From the NCBI GenBank assembly GCA_934047225.1, contig OW203990.1, forward strand, positions 21,989,045 to 22,053,044: a stretch of 64,000 nt of DNA, read 5' to 3'. Below the pieces are notes generated by a model. That model was not told the DNA's origin. It ran no database searches and saw only the letters and a list, made by a program, of their open reading frames with translations. This document shows, one piece after another, positions 54,490-64,000 of the stretch; position 1 is the first letter of the stretch; each line of letters opens with the position of its first letter. A program made the position numbers and the translations under genes. The DNA is from Ypsolopha sequella (lineage: Eukaryota; Arthropoda; Insecta; Lepidoptera; Ypsolophidae).

Positions 54490-55090
54490 TTTCACAGAAA
54501 AATCTCAACAGGCAAATGCACATTTTGCGCGAGGTCGTGTAATAATTATCTTTGTAATTATTATTTTTTAAACTTCTCGCTCTTGAAGTTTTTAATGATG
54601 CCCGTTCTCATTACATTTGCCTTATTTTTAGTGCGACGGTTAAGGGTCGATTCACCAGATTTGTAACAAAATATTAAGAAATTATTATAACGGCCAAAAT
54701 ACAACCTTTAGCTAAAACAACTTTTAACAATTTGCTATATGTATAAACATATTTTTAAGATATTATAATAAAAATTATACAACTTGCTAAGCTTTACGTA
54801 AAAACGAGGCAATATTCATGATATTCTGACAGCTAATATGATGGTATTTCATAAAATTTTGCTTTTTTGACTATAAAGAGACGCAATTAGATGTCGCTTG
54901 ATAATACTTATGGAAAAAAAGATGAATGAAATGAGCTGTTAACTTCACAATCAGTTTTTACCTTTTGTATGAATCTTGAGAAAAATCCAGGCGCTCTAAG
55001 GTTTTCTTTGGAACAATAAACATTGCAAAACTGAATGTATTGAACCAAAGTTGGTATAATTAGAACAGTTTGGTGCTCTCGTGGTGCTCT
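54490..55090. other. Spacer, nothing recognised
   Basis: AT-rich with no supported frame or repeat. Confidence 0.4.
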
Positions 55091-55098
55091 GTGGTAGG

Positions 55099-56123
55099 TA
55101 GAGGGACACGATATCGATATCCGATACTTTACCCATATCGCTATTTTTGATTTGATACTAGTACTTAAAAGATGGAAACTTTCATTCGATACTCTGTACT
55201 AGTATGAGTAGTTTGCATGAAGTATCGAATCAAAGTATCGAAAAATAAAATAAGTCCAAATGGGATTCGGCAAGTTTGAAAAAGGATGAAGTTTCACTGT
55301 ATTTGGCAAATCCAGTTGCACCTCTTAAAGCGATTACCATCGCCAAATTAGCAGCTCGATATTTGTCACTACAAATATCAACGGAAACGACATTGAAATA
55401 ACGTTCATATCAGCGCGCAATGCATAGTGGCTGTTACGACGCTCGCTGCGTCCTTGATAAGGCGAAATTGGAGAAAATTATACTTTTCACTTGGACGTGA
55501 TTACTCGATTGAATAATCTTATGTTATGTGTACAGCTATAAAATGTATCTATTTATCAAAGCATAGATGAATTCAATCGGCCAAGCCACTCAGGAGCAGT
55601 AGGGAATTTGAGGTCAAAAAACACCATTAAGTAAAAAAAAAATTCATGTAGAAGTTTTGGTGGTATGAAAAAGAAAAATGTTGCATATGTTGTCTAAGAG
55701 TTGATTATTCATAATACAATTTTTCATTATTTTTGGTTTGGCCATAAACGATGAGTAGGCTTTAGAAAGTACCCATTTGGCAATAGTAAGGCCCTCCCCA
55801 TAACACGATAGGAATATAATAATATGAAAACTGACTTTATATTACTGTAGGAGATGTAAAAACAAATGCTGTCATTTAACTGATTAAGCTCTCACTTATA
55901 TTGTTTTTTTCTATAATGTTATTATTATGTAGTGTAGTATTAGCAGTCCTCGCCCGCATAAATGCGGCAGCAAGCTCGTGGCAAGCGTCTGAATCTATCC
56001 GATACTTACTCATATCGATACTTCGGTTTCGATACTTTTACTCATTAGATACTTTTATAGTTCTGTGATCAAAACCGATACTAAGAAGGTATCGATACTT
56101 TTGGTTTCGATATGATGTCCTTA
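55099..56123. mobile_element. 1.0-kb hAT-like element with TATCGATACTT subterminal repeats
   Basis: An exact 8-bp duplication GTGGTAGG lies at 55,091-55,098 and 56,124-56,131. The element starts TAGAGGGACACGATATCGA and ends in the complement of TAAGGACATCATATCGA. Both ends (about 55,110-55,250 and 55,995-56,115) carry many TATCGATACTT / AGTATCGATA variants in both orientations, a typical hAT transposase-binding layout. No transposase coding sequence. A dispersed-repeat copy (55,365-55,500) lies within. Confidence 0.75.
55365..55500 (+). repeat. Dispersed GTGGCTGTTACGAC repeat, copy 4
   Basis: ACTACAAATATCAACGGAAAC, ATTGAAATAACGTTCATATC, then GTGGCTGTTACGACGCTCGC and GGAGAAAATTATACTTTTCAC; the last phrase also occurs at 26,680-26,705. 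Confidence 0.6.
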
Positions 56124-56131
56124 GTGGTAGG

Positions 56132-56742
56132 CCAGTCATCGTTTATTATTATTATATTTCAGAGTTCGTGGAACAAATACCGAATCGAACACAGAAATGT
56201 GTGGATAAAACGATTGTACTATATACGAGTGTTTGACTCATAGATAAAGTAAGCGGGCGTAGCGCTTGCGAACGCATGAGGCCAAAAATAGCTTTATATA
56301 ATATATAAAGCTATATACAAAAATAGTTCTATTAGTGTGCGTGAGAAATATGAGTACGTGTGCCGGGACTTTTGGTTTTTGTGCATATGTCGGTGAAATA
56401 AGTGAGAGGAAACGTGGAGACATCTAAGCACGACCAATTAGAGAAATAGGCATTGACGTACACAGTAATAAGGTAAGCCTCGTCTGTAAGGCTTGACTGT
56501 TTGGTTAAAGCTTAAAACACCTCTAACATTCCATGAATACATGTCGTATAGGATCTGTTGTACCACTAAATAGGAATCAAAGGATTTGAGGATTTTAACG
56601 CATAAGCCTCTAACTGTCGAAAGGGTTGAAGTATAATCCTTTTGCTACAGGGTTTCGGCATTAGGTTTAAAATAAACCTGCTGACAGACTGACTGCTATT
56701 TTGTAAGAAAAAAAAGTTTTGTCAAATAAAATTATTTACAAG
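56132..56742. other. Spacer, nothing recognised
   Basis: No frame, splice pair or repeat supported, up to the half-unit of minisatellite at 56,743. Confidence 0.4.
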
Positions 56743-56760
56743 TCGACACAATCGGAAATA

Positions 56761-58067
56761 CGAGGGGCATGCCAAAAGAAATTAGATACTCAAAAATTAT
56801 AAAATTTATTCTTTACTACAAGTATCGATCTTTTCGAAGTATTCACCCTGAGCATGTATACACTTTTCCATACGTCTGAACTAATTGGAAAATACCAATG
56901 ACCACTCTTCTTTAGACACCTCAGAAATCTTGAAAATATAGGCAGCCAGTGCATCTTCTTTGCTTTCAAACTTCTTCCCCTTTATTTTTTCTTTGATTTT
57001 TGGAAACAGGTAAAATCACAAGGTGCTAGGTCAGGGGAATATGGTGAGTGAGGGAGGATTGACGCATTTTTTGAGTCGAAAAAGTCAAGTGTTTTGGCAG
57101 ACGTGTGCGACGCCGCATTGTCGTGGTGCCTGAGAAGGCGTCGGATTCGTGACTTCGGTCGCTTGTCACACCAAGCTGATATTACTGTTGGAGCACAAAC
57201 TGTCACATACCATTCGGAGTTCATCGTTCTTTGATTATCTAGCACTACAGTAGCAATATGATCCGTTTTGCTGAAAAACGAGGCTACCATTTGTTTCTGT
57301 GTGCTTCGTGCACGGCGACATTTCGTTGGAGTTGGCTCATCTTCAAAGCACCATACAGTGGAATGTCACTTTGTTTTGGGATCATAGTTATAAATCCATG
57401 TTTCATCACCAGTCAGTATATCATACACATTTTTTTTCTCGCCACCGTCGAATTTATCTATCATGAATAGGCACCAATCCAACCGACGGTCTTTCTGCTC
57501 ATCGGTAAGTTTGTGCGGCACCCATCACAAACAACATTTACGGAGAGAAAGGTGGTCGTGAATTATGGTTTGCATTGCTGCTGATCCAATTCCCTGTTCT
57601 CGCTCCAGCTCTACATACATAATTCGTTGGTTTTCGCGAATAAGTTTTTCGACTGCACGAACGTTTTCTTCTGTGACCGCGGTTGGCAGCCGACCTGTCT
57701 TCGCTTCATGTTTGAGACATCCCCGTCCTCTTTTAAATTCAGCAATCCAATTAAATACTGTTGTTCGTGAGCAACCAGACTCACCAAAATTAGTAGCCAA
57801 AAGTTCAAAACATTCTTGAGGCTTAAAACTTTTTTATAGTCATAATAAATCATAGCGCGACAATCACTTCGACTGAGCTCCATTGCTGCAAGTGAATTCC
57901 CGCCAGATTCTCGGAAAAATGATGCTCATCCAAATAAAAAAAAAAGAAATGATGTGCGTTCTATTTTCAGATATATCAACAAACAACCAGCCTATAAGAT
58001 GATGTATAACTTGCCAGTGTCAATCAAAGGAGTAAAGAGTATCTAACTTCTTTTGGCATGCCCCTCG
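56761..58067 (-). mobile_element. mariner transposon, copy 1 (1,307 bp)
   Basis: Ends are inverted: CGAGGGGCATGCCAAAAGAA at the left and its complement at the right, ~30 bp, flanked by the TA duplication (56,759-56,760; 58,068-58,069). Length is normal for mariner. The flanks join into one uninterrupted minisatellite unit, so the insertion point is exact. The transposase inside is broken. Copy 2 lies 1.4 kb away in opposite orientation. Confidence 0.95.
56806..57883 (-). pseudogene. mariner transposase, copy 1, inactivated
   Basis: Begins MELSRSDCRAMIYYDYKK; after an early frameshift continues FGESGCSRTTVFNWIAEFKR (helix-turn-helix DNA-binding region) and VRAVEKLIRENQ, then a stop after RKCC. 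Later parts give MVASFFSKTDHIATVV, RRLLRHHDNA (second catalytic Asp) and PHSPYSPDLAPCDF (third Asp, 34 residues between: D,D34D), then a frameshift. First Asp lies in TGDETW. The early frameshift and the CDF frameshift are identical in copy 2; the RKCC stop is private. Confidence 0.9.
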
Positions 58068-58069
58068 TA

Positions 58070-58634
58070 GAAGGACTAACTGTCTAGGCCAAACACTGAA
58101 ATAATCGGAAATAGACGAACTAATTGTCTAAGCGACATACTGACACAATCGGAAATAGAAGAACTAACTGTCTAGGCCACATACTGACACAATCGAAAAT
58201 AGAAGAACTAACTGTCTAGGTCACATACTGACACAATCTGAAATAGAAGAACTAACTGTTTAAGCCACATACTGACACAATCGGAAATAGAAGAACTAAC
58301 TGTCTAGGCCACATACTGACACAATCGGAAATAGAAGAAATAACTGTCTAGGCCACATACTGACACAATCGGAAATAGAAGAACTAACTGTCTAGGCCAC
58401 ATACTGACACAATCGGAAATAGAAGAAATAACTGTCTAGGCCACATACTAACACAATCGGAAATAGAAGAACTAACTGTCTATTCTACATACTGACACAA
58501 TCGGAAATAGAAAAACCAACTCTCTAGGCCACATACTCAGAAACAATCGGAAATAGAAGAACTAACTGTGTAGGCCACATACTGACACAATCGGAAACAG
58601 AAGAACTAACTCTCTAGGCCACATACTCAGAAAC
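58070..58634. repeat. 44-bp minisatellite, about 13 units
   Basis: Unit GAAGAACTAACTGTCTAGGC-CACATACTGACACAATCGGA-AATA repeated head-to-tail with few changes; two units have a small CAGAAAC insertion. A half unit (GACACAATCGGAAATA) also lies left of mariner copy 1 at 56,745-56,760, so the array was split by that insertion. The array abuts LINE sequence at 58,641. Confidence 0.95.
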
Positions 58635-58640
58635 AAAGAA

Positions 58641-58860
58641 ATGGTTATTACAATAATGGAGGCAAAGATAGAGGGGCAAAGAGGAAGGGGAAGGCCTAGA
58701 AGGGACTACCAATATAATATTAAACAGTTAACGGTATGGAGTAGTAGCCAGTCATACCAGGAATTGAAGGACAGAGTCCAGAATAGGGAGGGATGGAAGG
58801 GTGCTGACACGACAGGGGACACCCAAGATCCCATAACGATGATGCTGATGATGTCATCGG
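58641..58860 (+). pseudogene. LINE reverse transcriptase C-terminal fragment
   Basis: Plus strand MEAKIEGQRGRGRPRRDYQY, then SYQELKDRVQNREGWKGA and a (GAT)n-like end. G-K/R-I-x-G-x-R-x-R-G-R-P-R followed by a ...R-x-x-W motif is the usual C-terminus of many insect LINE ORF2 proteins. Only about 70 codons remain. It follows the minisatellite directly. Confidence 0.6.
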
Positions 58861-58908
58861 CACATCATAGAATTGGGCACATTATGATCTGCCTAGCCAT
58901 ATCATGTA

Positions 58909-59317
58909 TTAAGACGATATGCGAAAAAAATACGGGTGTTTCTTTTCTGTGTATTTCAGAAATATACGGAAAATTTTAATAAACTTTTGACTATATAATC
59001 TAGGGTTTTGAAATTGGAAAATATGTTTAAATAAATTTTCCTCGATAAAAATAATTGTTAAAATGAGGTCTTCAAACACACTTTTTCTCCTCGTTTGACG
59101 AATAGGAACCATTTACAGAACTCAAACATATTTTATTAGGTGTGTTTCAACAATACCTATATATTTAATATTTGAAATTTTGCTAGCTAATTTAGTTTTT
59201 TTAATAAAAATATAAAACAAACTTTTTTCCCTTTTGCCCTGAATCCGCCCCTCTCGCACTGCGCGATTTTTCGCTTGGCGTGACAGTGACAAAAATAAAA
59301 TTCGCATAGCCTCTTAA
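58909..59317. mobile_element. TTAA-flanked element, copy 2
   Basis: TTAA at 58,909-58,912 and 59,314-59,317, with ends GACGATATGCGAA / TTCGCATAGCCTC; close match to 31,896-32,296 apart from a few indels. Confidence 0.8.
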
Positions 59318-59469
59318 ACTACAGGCGTCGCCTCACCCCGTTCCGCTTCGGCTTCCAAAATTTATTTACATTTAAACCCAACACACTCCTCCTCGCCCCG
59401 GTTGTCTTCGCACCTATTTCATACTTTAAATTAAAATGTTATGATATGCCCTACGACATACGTGTAGTA

Positions 59470-60775
59470 CGAGGGGCATGCCAAAAGAAGTTAGATACTA
59501 TTTACTCCTTTGATTGACACTGGCAAGTTATACATCATCTTATAGGCTGGTTGTTTGTTGGTATATCTAAAAATAGAACGCACATCATTTCTTTTTTTTT
59601 TATTTGGATGAGCATCATTTTTCCGAGAATCTGGCGGGAATTCGCTTTCAGCAATGGAGCTCAGTCGAAGTGATTGTCGCGCTATGATTTATTATGACTA
59701 TAAAAAAGTTTTAAGCCTCAAGAATGTTTTGAACTTTTGGCTACTACTTTTGGTGAGTCTGGTTGCTCACGAACAAGAGTATTTAATTGGTTTGCTGAAT
59801 TTAAAAGAGGACGGGGATGTCTCAAACATGAAGCGAAGACAGGTCGGCTGCCAACCGCGGTCACAGAAGAAAACGTTCGTGCAGTCGAAAAACTTATTCG
59901 CGAAAACCAACGAATTATGTATGTAGAGCTGGAGCGAGAACAGGGAATTGGATCAGCAGCAATGCAAACCATAATTCACGACCACCTTTCTCTCCGTAAA
60001 TGTTGTTTGAGATGGGTGCCGCACAAACTTACTGATGAGCAGAAGACCGTCGGTTGGATTGGTGCCTATTCATGATAGATAAATTCGACGGTGGCGAGAA
60101 AAAAAATGTGTATGATATGCTGACTGGTGATGAAACATGGCTTTATAACTATGATCCCGAAACAAAGTGACATTCGACTGTATGGTGCTTTGAAGATGAG
60201 CCAACTCCAACGAAATGTCGCCGTGCACGAAGCACACAGAAACAAATGGTCGCCTCGTTTTTCAGCAAAACGGATCATATTGCTACTGTTGTGCTAGAGA
60301 ATCAAAGAACGATGAACTCCGAATGGTATGTGACAGTTTGTGCTCCAACAGTAATATCAGCTTGGTGTGACAAGCGACCGAAGTCAGGAATCCGACGCCT
60401 TCTCAGGCACCACGACAATGCGGCGTCGCACACGTCTGCCAAAACACTTGACTTTTTCGACTCAAAAAATGAGTCAATCCTCCCTCACTCACCATATTCC
60501 CCTGACCTAGCACCTTGTGATTTTACCTGTTTCCAAAAATCAAAGAAAAAATAAAGGGGAAGAAGTTTGAAAGCAAAGAAGATGCACTGGCTGCCTATAT
60601 TTTCGAGATTTCTGAGGTGTCTAAAGAAGAGTGGTCATTGGTATTTTCCAATTAGTTCAGACGTATAGAGAAGTGTATACGTGCTCAGGGTGAATACTTC
60701 GAAAAGATCGATACTTGTAATAAAGAATAAATTTTATAATTTTTGAGTATCTAATTTCTTTTGGCATGCCCCTCG
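59470..60775 (+). mobile_element. mariner transposon, copy 2 (1,306 bp)
   Basis: Same termini as copy 1 (CGAGGGGCATGCCAAAAGAA at the left), flanked by TA at 59,468-59,469 and 60,776-60,777. The flanks (CATACGTGTAG / TGAATAATG) are unrelated to those of copy 1, so this is a separate insertion and not a segmental inverted duplication. Confidence 0.95.
59654..60730 (+). pseudogene. mariner transposase, copy 2, inactivated
   Basis: Reads MELSRSDCRAMIYYDYKK, shifts frame, then FGESGCSRTRVFNWFAEFKR through RKCCLRWVPHKLTDEQ and a stop; MLTGDETW (first Asp), a TGA after PETK, MVASFFSKTDHIATVV, RRLLRHHDNA, SPYSPDLAPCDF, a frameshift, then EDALAAYIFEISEVSKEEW and YFEKI. D,D34D spacing is kept. It shares the early frameshift and the CDF frameshift with copy 1 and has its own stops, so neither copy can make transposase. 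Confidence 0.9.
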
Positions 60776-60779
60776 TATG

Positions 60780-61315
60780 AATAATGTAGTGTTATGGGTT
60801 AAAGATAATAAAAATTTTATATTTGTGCGATTATTTTAACGAACATTGTGTTATACCTATTAAAAACCTTTATCAAAAATAATAATATCTCCACAATAAC
60901 ATATTCCTTTGACGACATAAAACTCGACCGCTTTGTAGAGATTTCTGACTCAACTACCCTGGGTTCAAAAGGTTGACATGTCTGCGGTCAAAAGGGCCGA
61001 AAATAACTGCGAACTCCAAAAGGTAAATCGGGCAGTTTTGACGTGTGATACCCACATATTTTCTCTTCCTTATTCTAAGAATTTTCTATTATATTTTTGA
61101 CTGCCATTTCAACCATACACATAGAATATTTATGATTTCAACAGATTTATCCGCAAATAAATTGATAAAATTGTGAAAAGAGGCCAGCAATTGTTTCCCC
61201 GATATTAACAATTGCCTTTGATATTCCAAGGTTTTTTGCTTAAATATGCTGAGTCAACTACTGACCCTATCAATGTAAAATTCGCAGAAGTTTATCGAAG
61301 GATTAACCGAGGATG
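60780..61315. other. Spacer, nothing recognised
   Basis: AT-rich to mixed; no supported frame. Confidence 0.4.
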
Positions 61316-61475
61316 CGTGAGGCGCAACGTCGTCGCGGAAGCGTCTTCACACGCCCAGAAAAAGGCAGTCTGAATCTGATGAAACTGGTCGGCTATCCCG
61401 ATCAAAAATAGTTATTGAGTTGAGCCGTTTTGCAATAATCATGTTATGCAATTATCCTCAAGTTTCATTCAATTC
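61316..61475. repeat. Foldback-family right-end fragment
   Basis: GGCGCAACGTCGTCGCGG, GCGTCTTCACACGCCCAGAA, AAGGCAGTCTGAATCTGATG, AAACTGGTCGGCTATCCCGA and TTATTGAGTTGAGCCGTTTT correspond to 8,018-8,125 of the complete element. The left half is missing. Confidence 0.75.
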
Positions 61476-61479
61476 TATA

Positions 61480-64000
61480 ATTACATAATAGTATTTTGTG
61501 CAACCGTAACAAATTTAAGATATTGGGTGACGAGTGTCGTAATAGACTGTACGAATTTCCCAATGTCTATTTATGTCCAGTTGCACATAATACTTTATCT
61601 AAGACTATCAAAAACAATTCTTCGGCTCACGTCGAAACTAGCTTCTTTTCTCGGGTAAGAAAAAGCCTCGTTTTTGCTCGGCACGAAAAATACTACTATG
61701 ATATATAATTATGCTAGAGCAAAATAAAACTACTGAACAGCAAAAACAACCAAACAAAATCCACAGAATTATGAAAATAGTGAGCATATAAATAAAAAAC
61801 AAACAGACAAAAATATACTCCGGAACCTATTTTTTACGTTACCGAAACTTGCCTACAATTTTATTGAATTTATAAATAAATATAGAAAATACCATTTATT
61901 CTTGGAACTAAAATGGTAAATACCATCAAAACAGATTGACCTAATAAACGAAATAATTCCCAGAGAGAGGTCAACTTCCATAATCGGGACGGCATTGCGC
62001 ATCGTCCCGAAAATTGCCTCGTAATAGATATTTTGCAACCCTTTTCATGGCAGCGAATTCTTTCGGCCATTGTTAGCGCGGGGCATTAGGCGAGCACAAA
62101 AGTTTACAAAGAGGACAAAGCGGCGGGGACGATGGGTCTGGGCCTGGTGTCAGTCCCCAACTTGCAATAAATCAGTGCTGTGACCCATCCGACGTCGCGT
62201 CGACCGATTAACAGGAGTTATGTAAAGAATTAAAACACTGGTTTTATTTTATATTCATAGTGTTTTGAAGATATTTATTTTCGTGAAATGTTTCATATGA
62301 ATTGAAAGCACAAATAAAAGTACAAACGATGAAACGACTTACCTAAGTTTTTTCATCCTACGGCCCATTTTCGTCTGTATTTTATGACAAAAAGTTGTTG
62401 TTAACTTAAAACAGCGTAAAGTAAGCAATATAAACGACACTTCATTTTCCTGTTAACGCAAAAATTTTCCCTGTTAAGTTTCCAAATTACGTAATTTTCA
62501 TTTATTTCCTAACTTGTTCCCGGATGAGCTTTTCAAAAGCGTCTAATGACGAAAACCTTACTATCCTTAAGCCTTATTTCTCAGCCCCACGAGACTTCCG
62601 TAACATTTTCGTGGAAATTCGCTTATTTTTGCAAATTTTCTGAGTCAGCAAACAAAATTGACAAGCCAATTAAACGAAATTGGCTCGTGTCGAATGATTC
62701 TAATACTATTGTCATAGACTAAGTATTACTACATGTAGACCGACAACTTCCATACATCAAGGCGTAGCAAATTTTTTACGTGCCCTTACCACACTAGGTG
62801 TCGTCAAGTGTTGCAAATAAGCATAATTTGTTTAATTGGCTGCAAGTAAACTCTCATGGTTACCAAGTAAACATGTGGCTGTAATAGCTTTGCTTCAAAA
62901 ACCTAGATGGCGATAAGTTGGCAACACTAACGCCATCTATTATCGAAGTGGGAATTATTTTTATGTCACATGACATCGCTGTGCCACTAGCGTCACCAAT
63001 TGATCTTTTTTAGCATCGTGTTTGTTAGAGGATTTAGATATCATCCGGGATCTAGATTTCATCTAGATTTCGTTAGAATTGTACACCTTTTTTGTGGCTA
63101 CAAACTGATATATGGAAACTGCTAGTCTATACGTAGTAATGCTTAGGTAATACTTAGTCGATGCTGTTGTAAATATATATATAAAGTACGGTTTGCGATT
63201 TTTGAAAATTTTGCTAAAAATTTGTAAGGAATATGATAAATTATATTAAGAGTGTTAGATTTGTCTTTTTCAATATTTATCTTTTTGGAGCCAAAACCAG
63301 AATTTTTCATGCAGTTGATCCCTCACATATATTTATGCATGCTAATTTGACGTAATTGTTCTCATATAAAACAGAAATAATCATAAAGTACGAAAGTAAG
63401 CGAAGTATGTATTTAAAAAAATATTTTTTTACTGTAGTCAATATCAAATATTTTCAAAATATAAATAATCATTAGTAGGTCCTTGTGTACTTGCGTTTAT
63501 TAGGATATAATTGAGCATCAAGCATTAACATTGGATAGGAGAAGACCCGACCTGACCAACAACAACAGACAAGCGAGTGAAGGTAGTCAAAGCTCTGTAG
63601 AGCCAACTCGTCTACAGTCACGTGAGCAGATTGTCCGTGTCGTGACACTATACGTAATCGTCGACACGACACGACACGCCGGACACACGCCGCACGAGAC
63701 ACGTGACAAATGACACGGCTGACATCACGCCAGGGCACAAACGCGAATTCAATGAATTCGGGCAACACTTATCCGGGGATTAGAGCCGAATCCGGAATCT
63801 GATGGATTAAACTCGCAATTCCAAAAAATAAAATATTTGTCTCGAGTTTTGAGCTTTCGCATAATGCAGATCAATAAATATGTGATACAATACATATTTG
63901 TTGGTTTTAAACCCATAAAGGTATAATTTTTGTATTTTTCTCTGGGAAACAGGATATATATAAAGTTTGTATTGTGGTGATACAAGGTGGTAGAGCTGAT
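61480..64000. other. Spacer with a possibly constrained block
   Basis: 61,950-62,225 has balanced composition and motif-like content (TTACAAAGAGGACAAAGCGG, matching TCF/Sox-type CTTTGT cores; GTGACCCATCCGACG), which could be an enhancer or UTR. 63,640-63,715 is rich in ACGACACG-type short repeats. No exon with both splice sites was confirmed. Confidence 0.3.

Noticed and set aside
58070..58634. 44-bp repeats as a CRISPR array
   Set aside because: The whole unit is conserved with no variable spacers, in a eukaryotic context; it is a minisatellite.

Overview
This window reads as repeat-rich, intergenic/intronic nuclear DNA of a moth or butterfly (Lepidoptera). The evidence is AT-rich sequence with almost no long open frames, spliced genes with very small exons, and many repeat classes I associate with Lepidoptera: CR1/Jockey-type LINE 3' ends, RTE-like LINE fragments, tRNA-derived SINEs, the 'GGGTTCCGTA ... 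GGGTACGGAACCCTA' family, a Helitron-like repeat ending in GCGGGCAAAGCCCCGG, mariner, hAT and TTAA-flanked elements. The species cannot be named from sequence alone. No bacterial features, CRISPR array, rRNA or functional tRNA was seen.

Host genes are few and had to be pieced together from splice signals. The best is a three-exon minus-strand gene at 45,570-49,326. A TATA box and initiator 30 bp apart lead into a short 5' UTR, then a signal peptide, and three exons that join in frame into a complete 88-residue, cysteine-free secreted protein with one dibasic site. I do not recognise its family. The second is a minus-strand THAP zinc-finger gene (20,217-21,581, three exons, AATAAA directly after the stop). 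Its exon 2 has lost the C-x2-H half of the finger and one base of frame, and an antisense THAP relic lies in its first intron. Weaker exon candidates are at 478-575 (-), 13,215-13,308 (+) and 43,946-44,044 (+, resembling the end of a chemosensory protein).

The most interesting system is a group of Penelope-like retroelements (PLEs). A nearly complete element (41,101-43,854, minus) encodes a reverse transcriptase followed by a C-x5-C-x2-C linker and a GIY-YIG endonuclease; it is broken by one stop codon and a short segment in a shifted frame. A second, 5'-truncated relative lies at 23,648-23,896 (plus). Each is followed by a compact hammerhead-ribozyme-like motif (40,766-40,808 minus; 23,968-24,009 plus). 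The two helices differ in sequence but still pair. A third site, 50,780-51,070, is a 291-bp insertion made of two inverted arms with hammerhead-like ends, flanked by a perfect 15-bp target duplication. It looks like a miniature PLE-type insertion.

Layout: 1-6 kb AT-rich spacer with two GC-rich relics; 6-18 kb MITEs, a foldback element, a perfect 38-bp palindrome, a decayed hAT element and RTE fragments; 18-22 kb the THAP locus; 23-30 kb PLE fragment, SINE and LINE remains; 31-36 kb TTAA, Tc1, LTR-like and RTE insertions; 37-40 kb MITEs and a 1.48-kb element with 19-bp terminal inverted repeats; 40.7-44 kb the main PLE; 45.5-49.4 kb the secreted-protein gene; 50-56 kb Helitron-like, mini-PLE, tandem-repeat, SINE and hAT elements; 56.7-60.8 kb two inverted mariner copies around a 44-bp minisatellite and a LINE tail, one mariner having inserted into the minisatellite; 61-64 kb spacer. 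Several nested insertions (MITE in RTE, RTE in LTR relic, mariner in minisatellite, repeat in TIR element) give a relative order of events.
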